A stretch of 36,709 nt of DNA from Synechococcales cyanobacterium 340R_concoct_173_sub (GTDB lineage: Bacteria > Cyanobacteriota > Cyanobacteriia > Leptolyngbyales > Leptolyngbyaceae): contig JANXNM010000798.1 in NCBI GenBank assembly GCA_025354065.1, positions 1 through 36,709 on the forward strand, in the 5' to 3' direction. Below the pieces are notes generated by a model. That model ran no database searches and was not told the DNA's origin. It saw only the letters and a list, made by a program, of their open reading frames with translations. This document shows, one piece after another, positions 17,364 to 25,654 of this stretch. Position numbers and translations under genes: made by a program. Positions within the stretch are counted from its first letter, which is position 1. Each line of letters opens with the position of its first letter.

Positions 17364-18536
17364 TCAATTTGCTAGATACGATCGGATTGCCCTAGAAAGC
17401 ACCTCAATTTGATCTGGGGTGTGAGTTGCTGTCAGGGTTAAGCGAATTCGGCTGGTCGGGACGGTAGGTGGACGAATGGCGGGGGCGAAGATGCCTGAGT
17501 TTTGTAGGTGTTGGCTGAGTTTTAAGGCATCCTGAACTGTCGGTTGGGGAATACAAACAATGGCAGAATCCGATCGGAATGTTTGTATTTTAGGTTGATT
17601 GAATTTAGTTTGATTGAATTGATTGTGTAGCGATCGGACATTTTGCCAAAGGTTATTGCGCCCTTCGGGTTGGGTGCGAATGATTTCAATGCCAGCTAGA
17701 GCGGCGGCGGTGTCAGCAGGCGAGAGGGCCGTAGTGTAAATCCAGCTTGCCGCACGGTTTTTTAAGAAGTCAATCAAGATTGCAGACCCCGCGACATATC
17801 CGCCGAGAGAGCCGATCGCTTTACTCAGGGTTCCCATTTGAATGACGGGCCGATTTGTACAATCACAGGCTTCAATCCCGCCTGCCCCCGATCGTCCTAA
17901 AACCCCTGTTGCGTGGGCTTCATCGACTAAAACCATACCGTCAAATTCAACGGCGAGATCTAAGATTTTACTTAAAGGCGCGAGATCTCCGTCCATACTA
18001 AAGACGCTATCAGTGAGAATTAGACATTTTGCAAAGTGCGATCGATGGTTCTCAAGCTGTTGTCTAAGATTTGGCATACTACAATGCTGATAATCTAGAC
18101 AAGTCGCGCCGGACAATGCGCTGCCATTACGAAGACTGGCGTGATTGTATTGATCATTTAAAATTAAATCCCGTTTTCCCACAAGAGCCGCTATTGTTCC
18201 AATGTTTGCACTGTATCCAGAGCTAAACACTAGAGCCGCTTCCGTACCTTTCAGGGCTGCAATGCTTTGTTCTAATTGGTCGTGCAATGCTCTATGGCCT
18301 GTCACTAGCCGAGAGCCTGTTGTGCCTGTGCCATGGCTTTGAATAGCGGCGATCGCGGCGTTTTTTAATCGGTAATCATTAGCAAGGCCGAGATAGTCAT
18401 TGCTAGAAAAATTGATGTATTGTTTCCCTTCCACTTCAATACAATTTCCGACGGCAGATGTGATAGTGCGGGTGGTTCTGTACCAACCTGCTTTGTGAAT
18501 TGTTTTTAGAGATGATTGCAGCCAGTCGTAGGACAT
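17364..18536 (-). CDS. bioF: 8-amino-7-oxononanoate synthase
   Basis: BioF is a PLP enzyme that condenses pimeloyl-ACP or pimeloyl-CoA with alanine in the first common step of biotin ring assembly. Family features are clear: NFSSNDYLGLA at 42-52, GTGTTGSRLVTGH at 69-81, LVDEAHATGVLG with Asp205 and His208, and GTLSKAIGSLGG with the PLP-binding Lys239. The 390-residue length is normal. I chose the ATG at 18536, 17 bases after the stop of the DUF1823 gene, over a TTG further up that would overlap it. No other bio gene is in the window. A close relative such as Kbl is possible but the motif set favours BioF. Confidence 0.92.
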   Translation of the reverse strand: MSYDWLQSSLKTIHKAGWYRTTRTITSAVGNCIEVEGKQYINFSSNDYLGLANDYRLKNAAIAAIQSHGTGTTGSRLVTGHRALHDQLEQSIAALKGTEAALVFSSGYSANIGTIAALVGKRDLILNDQYNHASLRNGSALSGATCLDYQHCSMPNLRQQLENHRSHFAKCLILTDSVFSMDGDLAPLSKILDLAVEFDGMVLVDEAHATGVLGRSGAGGIEACDCTNRPVIQMGTLSKAIGSLGGYVAGSAILIDFLKNRAASWIYTTALSPADTAAALAGIEIIRTQPEGRNNLWQNVRSLHNQFNQTKFNQPKIQTFRSDSAIVCIPQPTVQDALKLSQHLQNSGIFAPAIRPPTVPTSRIRLTLTATHTPDQIEVLSRAIRSYLAN

Positions 18537-18553
18537 TGTGAATTGTGAATGAA

Positions 18554-18925
18554 TTAGTTTAGAGGGATATGGTGAATGGTGGCGTAACTGAGGAGCCAAT
18601 TGACCATTGTGGCGCGGCGGGTTTTGCGCGGGATCAGTTCATTCAGGGTATAGCCTTCAAAGCCGAGTTGGGTTTTCAGGAGTTGTTTATTTTCGGGTGG
18701 AATCGATCGGGTCAGTTTGACGGTGGCGGGTCGGCTTTCGATGAAGTTGGGAGGATCGGGATAGGCTGTTGCCCAATCTGGATCGGCAATGCTCCAGGCT
18801 AGGGTTTCAGGGTTTTGACTATAGCCGAGATAATGCCAGACGAGATGATTTGCAGCACTATCATCTAGGGTGTCACGCAAGATTTCCCAGAGGGTTTCAT
18901 TGGTGAGTGGGGCGATCGTTGTCAT
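18554..18925 (-). CDS. DUF1823 family protein
   Basis: This 123-residue soluble protein belongs to DUF1823, a family found mainly in cyanobacteria and photosynthetic eukaryotes. The best conserved stretch is PNFIESRPATVKLTRSIPPE followed by NKQLLKTQLGFEGY and RKTRRATMVNWLLSY; the N-terminal half has HLVWHYLGYS. No function is established and I see no catalytic motif. It sits between mgtE (27 bases upstream) and bioF (17 bases downstream) on one strand, so the three may form an operon. Length and conservation indicate an intact gene. Confidence 0.88.
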   Translation of the reverse strand: MTTIAPLTNETLWEILRDTLDDSAANHLVWHYLGYSQNPETLAWSIADPDWATAYPDPPNFIESRPATVKLTRSIPPENKQLLKTQLGFEGYTLNELIPRKTRRATMVNWLLSYATIHHIPLN

Positions 18926-18952
18926 CGTTTAAGAATGATAGTTTTAATAGTT

Positions 18953-20305
18953 CTAGATCACATGAAATACTGAAATACTAATCGTAATTAATGTTAAAAA
19001 CATTATAAATCCGATCGTATCCAACATTGTCGTGACTAATGGACCACTAACTAACGCTGGATCTAAATTTAGACATTTGAAGCCGATCGGCAACAATGTC
19101 CCTAATGTCACAGCAACTAATGTATTTGTTGACATTACGGCCCCCGCAATCAAGGCGACCCAGCGTTCTTCTGGCTTAGTCCAAATCAATGCCAGTAAGA
19201 TCATTGTTCCACCCAAAGCAACAGCGGTACCTAATCCAGCAAGTAACTCCTGTTTCAATACTTTTAGCGTATCGTCTGGTGTTATCTCTCCAAGGCCAAT
19301 CGATCGAATGGTCACGGTCATGGCTTGAATGCCAACGGTGCCGCCAGTATTTGAAAACAAAGGCATAATTACTGCCAAGACCGGGATTTTTTGAATGGTG
19401 TCTTGAAATGGCGAAATTGAACTTGATGCACCAATATAAAGTCCCATTACTCCCAGTAACCAAGGAAGCCGATTTCTGAGTTTTTCCAGCGGCGGCGATA
19501 GTGAGGATTCGTCTCCGCTTGCGACTCCGGCCATGCGCTGAATGTCTTCGGTGGCCTCTTCTTCCAGAATATCCATCACATCATCAATGGTGACAATGCC
19601 CACTAGACGCTCTTCACGATCGACCACTGGAACCGCCAATAAGTCGTATCGTTTCATCACCATTGCCACTTCTTCTTGAGGCATTTCGGTGGTGACTTTA
19701 ATCACCCGATCGCTAGCAATATCCCGCACGTAAGCGGTGGGCAATGAGAAGAACAATTGCCGCAGAGAGACCACACGCACGAGTTTACGATTGTTGTCGG
19801 TGACGTAGGCGTAGTAAATGGTTTCTTTGTCTTGGTCATTAGCGCGGATTTTGGCGATCGCCTCCTCCACCGTCAGCCCTTCACGAAGTTGCACATACTC
19901 CGTCGTCATGACGCGCCCTGCCATACCGTCGGAATACCCTAAAATAAGGTCCGTGGCCTGGCGTTCTGCGGGGCTGAGTTGTCGAATCAGGCGTTTAACG
20001 ACTCCAGCCGGAAGTTCATCGAAGAGTTCGGCCCGATCGTCTGGACGCATTCCTTCAACAATTTGACACACCTGCGTATCGTGGAGCGCCTCAATTAACT
20101 CTTCACGAATATCTGGTTCTAGATATTCAAATACGGCTGTGGCTTGATCTTTACCTAGTAATCTAAACGTCAACGCGCGTCGATCGACGGGTAAATCTGC
20201 AATATAGTCACCTACATCAACGGGCGGCAATTGAATGAGTTCGAGTTTCAGACGGTTGAGGTCTTCAATTTCGGACAACGTAAAGCGTCCTTCCTGAGTC
20301 AGCAT
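18953..20305 (-). CDS. mgtE: Magnesium transporter MgtE
   Basis: MgtE is a homodimeric Mg2+-selective channel of the plasma membrane, gated by its cytoplasmic domains. The 450-residue protein has the full architecture. The superhelical N domain is at about 30-135 (DLPVDRRALTFRLLGKDQA, ELFDELPAG). Two CBS domains follow at about 140-255 (MTTEYVQLREGLTVEEA, VVDREERLVGIVTIDDV). Five membrane helices fill residues 285-450, with Asp429 (DTIGFIMFL) at the pore position equal to Asp432 of the Thermus protein. The start is supported by GAGG nine bases upstream. An inverted repeat lies in its leader and could be regulatory. Confidence 0.95.
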   Translation of the reverse strand: MLTQEGRFTLSEIEDLNRLKLELIQLPPVDVGDYIADLPVDRRALTFRLLGKDQATAVFEYLEPDIREELIEALHDTQVCQIVEGMRPDDRAELFDELPAGVVKRLIRQLSPAERQATDLILGYSDGMAGRVMTTEYVQLREGLTVEEAIAKIRANDQDKETIYYAYVTDNNRKLVRVVSLRQLFFSLPTAYVRDIASDRVIKVTTEMPQEEVAMVMKRYDLLAVPVVDREERLVGIVTIDDVMDILEEEATEDIQRMAGVASGDESSLSPPLEKLRNRLPWLLGVMGLYIGASSSISPFQDTIQKIPVLAVIMPLFSNTGGTVGIQAMTVTIRSIGLGEITPDDTLKVLKQELLAGLGTAVALGGTMILLALIWTKPEERWVALIAGAVMSTNTLVAVTLGTLLPIGFKCLNLDPALVSGPLVTTMLDTIGFIMFLTLITISISVFHVI

Positions 20306-20331
20306 GGGTTCACCTCAAATTACTTCCGTCG

Positions 20332-20362
20332 CTTTGGAAGTATTCAAGCGGGACTTCCAAAG
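20332..20362 (-). promoter_or_regulatory. Hairpin in the mgtE leader
   Basis: A perfect 10-base inverted repeat, CTTTGGAAGT and ACTTCCAAAG with an 11-base loop, lies 27 bases upstream of the mgtE start. The right arm's GGAAGT is partly repeated again nearer the start (CGGAAGT), so an alternative pairing is possible. It is not followed by a T run in the mgtE direction, so it is not a terminator. It could be an operator or an mRNA structure; it does not look like the known M-box. Confidence 0.45.
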
Positions 20363-20672
20363 GCTAGAATTTTGTACTAGTGTGCGGTAATGGACTTTGG
20401 TCCATATTGATCATGAAAAAGCGATATCGGCCTTTATATGGAGCACCGCTAAGCCTATGCTACTCGCGAAGCGTACATAAAGACAATGTGTCAAAAAATA
20501 CTTTCACAAAATTAGAATATTATTTCCAAAACTTTCAGGAATAATAACGATCGGTTGTGAAGATTAAAGGGAGAGACTGAGTTGAATATTAATCGTCCAT
20601 TCGGGGTTGATGGCGTTAAGGTGAATAAATGGATTGGATGTTGATGGGCTTAAATCTGTGAGGAATGTTGCG
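20363..20672. other. Divergent spacer between mgtE and the GerMN lipoprotein
   Basis: About 310 bases with no gene. It contains a short palindrome, ATGGAC-TTTG-GTCCAT at 20390-20405, and a GC-rich stretch at 20441-20476 (CACCGCTAAGCCTATGC then TACTCGCGAAGCG), which resembles dispersed short repeats common between cyanobacterial genes. Promoters for both flanking genes should lie here, but I could not identify them with confidence. Confidence 0.4.
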
Positions 20673-21281
20673 ATGAAAATCAGAACTCTAAAAAGTGATG
20701 AGACTAGGATACGAACAGGTATAGGGTCAATAGTATTGTCGCTCCTGGTCGTGAGCTGCACTGCTCCAACGCCAACGGCCCAGAATTCGCCAGTGCCATC
20801 ACCGACGATATCCTCATCATCATCTCCTAAACCGTCCCCCAGCAATACTCCATCCCCTGCTCCAGAGACTCCTTCGCCCCAGCCGACATCGACTCCCTTT
20901 AAGACTTCGGCGAATGGTTCGACAAATACTGGATCAACGGTTCCGATCGCGATTTATCAGATGGATAGTGGTTGTAATATATTGGTTCCCAAGACGGAAA
21001 ATTTGCCTAAGGAGAAGACGTTGGATGCGGCGGTGGGTGCGGTGATTAGTCGCAGTAATAGTGCTGATTTTACGATTAGTGATTATGGCATTACTAAAGA
21101 AGGAAATATCGCAACTATTGTTCTGCGTCTTCCGCCTACGGCCAAACGTCCTTTTGTGGCGATGTCAGCTTGTGAACAAATGAGTCTGTTTGGTGCATTG
21201 CGAGCGACGATCGTGGGCCGATCGGATTGGAATATTCGAGATGTGGAGTTTTCTGATGGGAAGAAGGAGATTGAGTTTTAG
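20673..21281 (+). CDS. GerMN-domain lipoprotein
   Basis: This protein has 202 residues from the ATG at 20673, with GAGG nine bases upstream. A lipoprotein signal ends at VVSC (Cys29), so it should be anchored to a membrane on the outer face. Residues 30 to about 90 form a linker of Pro, Ser and Thr. The rest (VPIAIYQMDSGCNILVPKTE, VGAVISR, VRD-type end DVEFSDGKKEIEF) matches the GerMN fold found in spore-germination and envelope proteins. Cyanobacteria have several such proteins of unknown role. An upstream TTG in frame would add 13 residues and is less likely. It is divergent from mgtE and followed by a repeat element. Confidence 0.75.
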   Translation: MKIRTLKSDETRIRTGIGSIVLSLLVVSCTAPTPTAQNSPVPSPTISSSSSPKPSPSNTPSPAPETPSPQPTSTPFKTSANGSTNTGSTVPIAIYQMDSGCNILVPKTENLPKEKTLDAAVGAVISRSNSADFTISDYGITKEGNIATIVLRLPPTAKRPFVAMSACEQMSLFGALRATIVGRSDWNIRDVEFSDGKKEIEF

Positions 21282-21310
21282 AGATAATTAGTTGTTTTAT
21301 AAAGGTTCGA

Positions 21311-21450
21311 TTCCCCTAAATCCGCCTTGATAAGGGGAACTAAGAAGTGGTTTTAATAGTGTTGTTTTTGTTTTAATTTGTATTTATTTTCGATCGTCAT
21401 TTCCATACCATTTCCGGTTCCCCCTTATTAAAAAGCTACGGGGATAGGAC
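21311..21450. repeat. Imperfect inverted-repeat element, MITE-like
   Basis: A left arm starting TTCCCCTAAATCCGCC and containing GATAAGGGGAAC is mirrored at the right end by GGTTCCCCCTTATTAAAAAG and CGGGGATAGG. About 85 bases of AT-rich sequence lie between the arms. The arm sequence is related to the tighter repeat at 34552-34630. Such CCCCTAAATCC/GGGGGA elements are common dispersed repeats in cyanobacteria. No transposase is present. It may end the lipoprotein transcript. Confidence 0.6.
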
Positions 21451-21878
21451 GATCGGCCTTTACCGATCAATTATAATTCAAAGACACATTGCCATTAGCG
21501 ACCTATGACGCAAAACCTCACTGCCCTCATTGAATGCGATCGGGTGTGAGATAATGACTGCGAGGAAGTTGGGTTCCTGTCATGAATTATTCGCGGTGGC
21601 TCAGAAGATAAAAATTGAGGGCTACCATCAACACCCTTCCAAATCCCCAGCCTTGCCACGTCAATTCCCAGCGATCGCAGCGATCAGCTAAATTTAAAGA
21701 CTCGAAAAATCTGGTGCATGGCCTGTTGCATAGTGTGTCAGCGGAGAGATTTAAAAAAGACAGTTCCAATCATTCCAGAGAACGCATACAATGTGTTTCC
21801 TACGAGTATTCCCTACGACCCGAATTGAAACCGGGAAATTGTTGAAACCGGAACTTTACAATCGCGGAACGTTATCCC
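21451..21878. other. Gene-free spacer upstream of rluD
   Basis: About 430 bases without a convincing gene. A 60-codon minus-strand frame (21587-21769) and short plus-strand frames are open but show no recognisable protein, ribosome site or conserved pattern. GCGATCGCAGCGATC at about 21672 is a HIP1-like site. No tRNA cloverleaf or terminator was found. A small RNA or an rluD leader cannot be excluded. Confidence 0.4.
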
Positions 21879-22880
21879 ATGTCTGATTTGATGCCTGAAG
21901 CCTTGAACCCCCTTGAAATGGAATTGCCTGATGAATCCGAAACCATTGAGTTAGCCGTCGAAGGCTTAGGGGGGCGACTGGATGCCGTTTTGGCTGAACA
22001 AATCGAGTATTTATCCCGATCGCGCCTCCAAAAACTAATCGCAGGCGGCCACGTCACGGTCAACGATCAACTCTGCGACAACAAAAAAACACTCGTTAAA
22101 GCCCCCGACTGGATTTCTATTGTCATTCCACCCACGGAGCCGATGACGCTCCCAGCAGAAGATATTCGATTGGAAGTCCTTTACGAAGACAGTAGCCTGA
22201 TCATCATCAACAAAGCAGCGGGTATGGTCGTCCATCCATCCCCCGGCCATAGCAACGGAACTTTGGTCAATGCACTCCTGTTTCACTGCGAAGCCAAAGG
22301 CGAGACGCTTCCGGGCATCAACGGCATTCAGCGCCCCGGCATCGTTCATCGTCTCGACAAAGACACCACGGGGGCGATCGTTGTCGCCAAAACCGAACAT
22401 GCACTGCACCATCTTCAAGCTCAATTCAAAACCAAAACTGCCCGCAGATCCTACCGGGGCATCGTCTACGGCGCCCCTCAAGCGGATTCTGGTACGGTCA
22501 ATCAGCCGATCGGTCGTCATCCAGTCGATCGGCAAAAGCAGGCGATTGTGACGGAAAGTGCGGGGGGACGATCGGCCATTACGCATTGGAAAGTTCAGGA
22601 ACGAATCGGGGCATTCACTAGTATGGAGTACGAACTTGAAACCGGGCGAACCCACCAGATTCGAGTGCATACGACTCACATCGGCTATCCAATTTTAGGC
22701 GATCCGCTTTATGGCGCTGGTCGTAAATTGGTGAATGTTAATCTGACGGGGCAAGCGCTGCACGCATGGCGACTACGATTATTACATCCCGTCACAGAAG
22801 AATGGATCGAGGCGATCGCACCTTTGCCAAAAACTATGGACACTCTAGCGGAAGTGTTGCGTAAACGGGCACGATCGTAA
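21879..22880 (+). CDS. 23S rRNA pseudouridine synthase, RluD family
   Basis: The enzyme converts uridines in 23S rRNA helix 69 (if a true RluD) to pseudouridine. An S4 RNA-binding domain occupies about 31-75 (GGRLDAVLAEQ, SRSRLQKLIAGGHVTVN). The catalytic domain follows, with GIVHRLDKDTTG containing the nucleophile Asp160, VVHPSPGHSNGTLVNAL before it, and ELETGRTHQIRVH after it. The 333-residue length is normal for RluA-family members with S4. The exact target cannot be told from motifs alone, so RluC or another relative remains possible. A second in-frame ATG lies four codons downstream of the chosen one. Confidence 0.92.
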   Translation: MSDLMPEALNPLEMELPDESETIELAVEGLGGRLDAVLAEQIEYLSRSRLQKLIAGGHVTVNDQLCDNKKTLVKAPDWISIVIPPTEPMTLPAEDIRLEVLYEDSSLIIINKAAGMVVHPSPGHSNGTLVNALLFHCEAKGETLPGINGIQRPGIVHRLDKDTTGAIVVAKTEHALHHLQAQFKTKTARRSYRGIVYGAPQADSGTVNQPIGRHPVDRQKQAIVTESAGGRSAITHWKVQERIGAFTSMEYELETGRTHQIRVHTTHIGYPILGDPLYGAGRKLVNVNLTGQALHAWRLRLLHPVTEEWIEAIAPLPKTMDTLAEVLRKRARS

Positions 22881-22921
22881 GCTGAGAATCTTTTAGAACA
22901 ATCCTGTTAGATTAATCTTAT

Positions 22922-23560
22922 TTAGATCAATGTAGCAGGATCAATTCCTAACTCTCGTAATTTATTGGCCATCGCCTCCGATCGCGATCGTTCGGCTTCA
23001 TAGGTGGTGAAAAGGCGATTGTTTGGGTCAAAGATTTGCATCTCATCCCCTGAACAATCAAACCGAATGCCTAATCTTGGACTCGTCCAATTTTGATTGG
23101 TTGCGACGAGTTCTAAATGAATGCCATTGCGAACCCAGGCACGGAAATTGTTATTGTCTGGATCATAGATATAATATTCTTCGACCCCATGCTTATTGTA
23201 GAACATTAGCTTTTTTTCCATATCATTAGCCGTATTGCAATGAGACACAATCTCAAACGCAACCTGTGGCCCAATATTTTCTTCTTGCCATTGTTTATAG
23301 GATCGACGGTGATCTTTATTTCGCCCAAACACAACCATCACATCGGGAGCAGCAGACTTTGTAGTCTGACCTTCGATCGGATACCAAAGCAAATCTCCAG
23401 CAATAAAAACCAATGGACTCGCAGCAAAAAGAGCATCAAGATTAGTTTTTATTAAGATAATCCAGGCCAATTGTCTTGTATTGTCCGCCAAAGTTTCTCC
23501 ATTATCATCGGGATACTGTATATCAATGTTTTGAAGCTTAATTTGTGTAGTAACGGTCAT
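22922..23560 (-). CDS. Uma2-family (DUF820) protein, second copy type
   Basis: A second, distantly related Uma2 protein of 212 residues. The nuclease-fold residues are visible: Asp73 in APDVMVVFG, Glu103 in VAFEIVS and Lys117 in NDMEKKLMFYNKHGVEEYY. It ends with a charged helix (YEAERSRSEAMANKLREL) and GIDPATLI, a tail typical of the larger Uma2 subgroup. The start at 23560 is decided by GGAGCC about 8 bases upstream; the frame runs on for 27 more codons without support. The function of these proteins is unknown; they are often lineage-specific. No toxin or transposon gene is adjacent. Confidence 0.9.
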   Translation of the reverse strand: MTVTTQIKLQNIDIQYPDDNGETLADNTRQLAWIILIKTNLDALFAASPLVFIAGDLLWYPIEGQTTKSAAPDVMVVFGRNKDHRRSYKQWQEENIGPQVAFEIVSHCNTANDMEKKLMFYNKHGVEEYYIYDPDNNNFRAWVRNGIHLELVATNQNWTSPRLGIRFDCSGDEMQIFDPNNRLFTTYEAERSRSEAMANKLRELGIDPATLI

Positions 23561-23726
23561 GATCGAGGCTCCGATCGCAAGACTAAGTTTATTGTAGCGA
23601 ATTCTGTTCTTCGTATAATTGAAATATAAACGTATAGGCACATCCCAAAATTTGAACTAACGAAGTAACAGTTTCGTCATAACGATCGCTCCCAATAGTT
23701 CAAATTCTCAACTGTATTTTACAAAA

Positions 23727-24278
23727 TCAGACTTCCCGCTGAAAGAACGTCACCGCCGTTTTACCATACTTTTTTTCACGACAAATCACTAAGCCAGGAA
23801 TCTCGAACGTCTTTCCTGCGGCATGTTCTGCGGCCACTTCGCCATACTCTGAAAGCAACCCATGTTCCACGATCGCGGCCAATGTCGGCTCATATAATTC
23901 ACTGTTGTAAGGCGGATCAAAATAAATACGATCGAAGGGTAAGCCACCACATTGGGACAATAGTGTCGGCATTTTTTTCAGCACATGGCCGCGAATCATT
24001 AATGCCTTATGCTCAGGTTTGGCGAGGCGTTTCCAATTGGCTGCCGCTAAAGCACAGGCTTCCGGTTCCCGTTCAATACCAACAATAGTGGTTGCTCCCC
24101 GACACAACGCCTCAGCCCCCATCGAGCCACTGCCCGCGCAGAGATCCAGCCACCGACAACCATCAATAGAACCCTGCCAAATATTAAAAATAGCCATCCG
24201 CACTTTCGAGCTAGTGGGACGCAGTTCATCGCCCGGTAGGGTTTCAATTAGGCGATTGCCGTAGATTCGCAGGCTCAT
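23727..24278 (-). CDS. rsmD: 16S rRNA (guanine-966-N2)-methyltransferase
   Basis: RsmD methylates G966 of 16S rRNA using SAM. The 183-residue product starts MSLRIYGNRL and carries RPTSSKVRMAIFNIW, the SAM-binding motif WLDLCAGSGSMGAEAL, acidic GIEREPEA, and the catalytic motif IV as FDPPYNSELY (DPPY in place of NPPY, normal for this family). The C-terminal CREKKYGKTAVTFFQRE completes the fold. I chose the ATG at 24278 because it begins directly with the conserved RIYGN. A GTG seven codons upstream is possible. It follows the ribokinase gene by 48 bases on the same strand. Confidence 0.93.
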   Translation of the reverse strand: MSLRIYGNRLIETLPGDELRPTSSKVRMAIFNIWQGSIDGCRWLDLCAGSGSMGAEALCRGATTIVGIEREPEACALAAANWKRLAKPEHKALMIRGHVLKKMPTLLSQCGGLPFDRIYFDPPYNSELYEPTLAAIVEHGLLSEYGEVAAEHAAGKTFEIPGLVICREKKYGKTAVTFFQREV

Positions 24279-24326
24279 GGGAACGTTGGAGATAAACACA
24301 AGTCTACAGACTACCGCAAAGATTGT

Positions 24327-25280
24327 TCAAATCACGGTCCGATCGTGCAAAAACTGATCAAATCCTGTCCGATCGCCCATGGCCACCTGTGCCCCGATCG
24401 TCAACGTCGCCAAAGCCCCCGCCGCACAACCCCGTCGCACTGCCTCAATAATTGGAAATCCTTCCACGATCGCCACGGCTAAGCCCCCCGCAAACGCATC
24501 CCCCGCCGCCACCGTATCGATCGCATCGACTTCAAATGCCGGAACAAAAGAAGTCATAATTTCTGAACCATTCTCTTCCGAATACAACTCTTGTAAATAG
24601 AAAGCGCCTTGGGCACCGAGTTTGATAATGACGGCTTTAGCCCCTTGATTGTGAAGAACAAATGCGGCTTGTGTTGCTGTTTCCACAGAATTTACTTCAA
24701 ACCCGACTAATTGCGAGGCTTCAGTTTCATTCGGAATTAGCAAATCAATATAAGGATATAAATGAATAATAGAAGTCCTCGGCACAGGAGCGGGATCTAG
24801 AATTACCATCACACCTGCTTCTTGAGCTGATTGGGCTGCAAGCTTTACAGTATCGATCGGCACTTCAAGCTGTAACAAAAGCACTTTTGAATTATTTAAA
24901 ATAGGAATCAACCGATCGACATCACTTTGATCTAAACATTCATTTGCCCCATACACTCCAATGATTTGATTTTCGCCTGTTTCTGCCACAGTGATAATAG
25001 CAACTCCAGAATGAATGGTGGAATCAACTTGAATGCCCGACGTTTCAACGCCATAAGTTTGTAATTCCAACAGCAACGATCGGCCCCAATCATCATTACC
25101 AACCCGACCAATTAATGTAGTTGAGACCCCAAGTTTTGCGGCTGCAACGGCTTGATTGGCCCCTTTACCGCCGGGAGTCGTGAAGAACTCATTTCCCATC
25201 AGTGTCTCGCCTGGTAAGGGCAACCGAGAGACCCGCGTGACCAAATCCATATTCAAACTGCCAAATACTGCGATCGTCAT
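24327..25280 (-). CDS. rbsK: Ribokinase (PfkB family)
   Basis: A 317-residue PfkB-family sugar kinase. The N-terminal signature GSLNMDLV and TPGGKGANQAVAAAKLG are those of ribokinases, which phosphorylate D-ribose to ribose 5-phosphate. The catalytic base lies in DTVAAGDAFAGGLAVA near residue 255. IIKLGAQGAFYL and LIPNETEA are also in place. Length is normal. No ribose transporter or rbsD is nearby, so the substrate in this organism could be another nucleoside-derived sugar. No strong ribosome binding site is visible before the ATG. Confidence 0.87.
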   Translation of the reverse strand: MTIAVFGSLNMDLVTRVSRLPLPGETLMGNEFFTTPGGKGANQAVAAAKLGVSTTLIGRVGNDDWGRSLLLELQTYGVETSGIQVDSTIHSGVAIITVAETGENQIIGVYGANECLDQSDVDRLIPILNNSKVLLLQLEVPIDTVKLAAQSAQEAGVMVILDPAPVPRTSIIHLYPYIDLLIPNETEASQLVGFEVNSVETATQAAFVLHNQGAKAVIIKLGAQGAFYLQELYSEENGSEIMTSFVPAFEVDAIDTVAAGDAFAGGLAVAIVEGFPIIEAVRRGCAAGALATLTIGAQVAMGDRTGFDQFLHDRTVI

Positions 25281-25372
25281 GGGGCTTGGCCTAGGGTTAA
25301 TTCTCTGAACTTTATCTATCTTTTAGTTTATCCTGTGAATTATAGTCTTCTTCAAAAACTACGTGATCTCTT

Positions 25373-25597
25373 ATGACTACTGCTGCTATTGCCATTGGTT
25401 CTATCGTCAAGCTCAACAAAACTCTTCCCTACGTCAAAACGGCTGAGTCCAAACCTATGCTGCGTCCCGGTACCGTGATTTCAATCGATGAACAAGGGAC
25501 TGTGATTTCTCGGCATCCGGCAGACACTTGGGGGGTTCGGTTTGTTCGCGGCTCGTTTTTGATTAATAATGATGATTTAGAGGCGATCGATCCGTAA
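25373..25597 (+). CDS. sipA: NblS-interacting regulator SipA (DUF3148)
   Basis: SipA is a small cyanobacterial protein that binds the sensor kinase NblS (Hik33) and raises its activity towards RpaB/NblR-type regulators during high light and nutrient stress. The 74-residue product has the family pattern: IGSIVKLNKTLPYVKTAESK, PMLRPGTVISIDEQGTVI and WGVRFVRGSFLINNDDLEAI, an SH3-like barrel. The start MTTAAIAIG is the only suitable ATG. It stands divergent from rbsK, with about 90 bases between, and 57 bases before the ABC transporter gene on the same strand. Confidence 0.9.
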   Translation: MTTAAIAIGSIVKLNKTLPYVKTAESKPMLRPGTVISIDEQGTVISRHPADTWGVRFVRGSFLINNDDLEAIDP

Positions 25598-25654
25598 TAG
25601 AGTTTAATTTTTCTCAATATCAAAACTTCCCAACTTGAGATTGAATTTGTTACT

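Noticed and set aside
20306..20440. M-box or other known riboswitch before mgtE
   Set aside because: Only simple inverted repeats are present; the conserved multi-helix core of the M-box is not seen.
21300..21320. GGTTCGATTCCCC, resembling the T-arm of a tRNA
   Set aside because: No acceptor stem, anticodon arm or D arm can be paired around it; it belongs to the start of the inverted-repeat element.
21587..21769. 60-codon minus-strand frame in the spacer before rluD
   Set aside because: No family, no ribosome binding site and no neighbour context; could not be separated from chance.
22035..22679. Long open frame antisense to rluD
   Set aside because: The plus strand encodes a complete, motif-perfect pseudouridine synthase; the antisense translation shows no domain.
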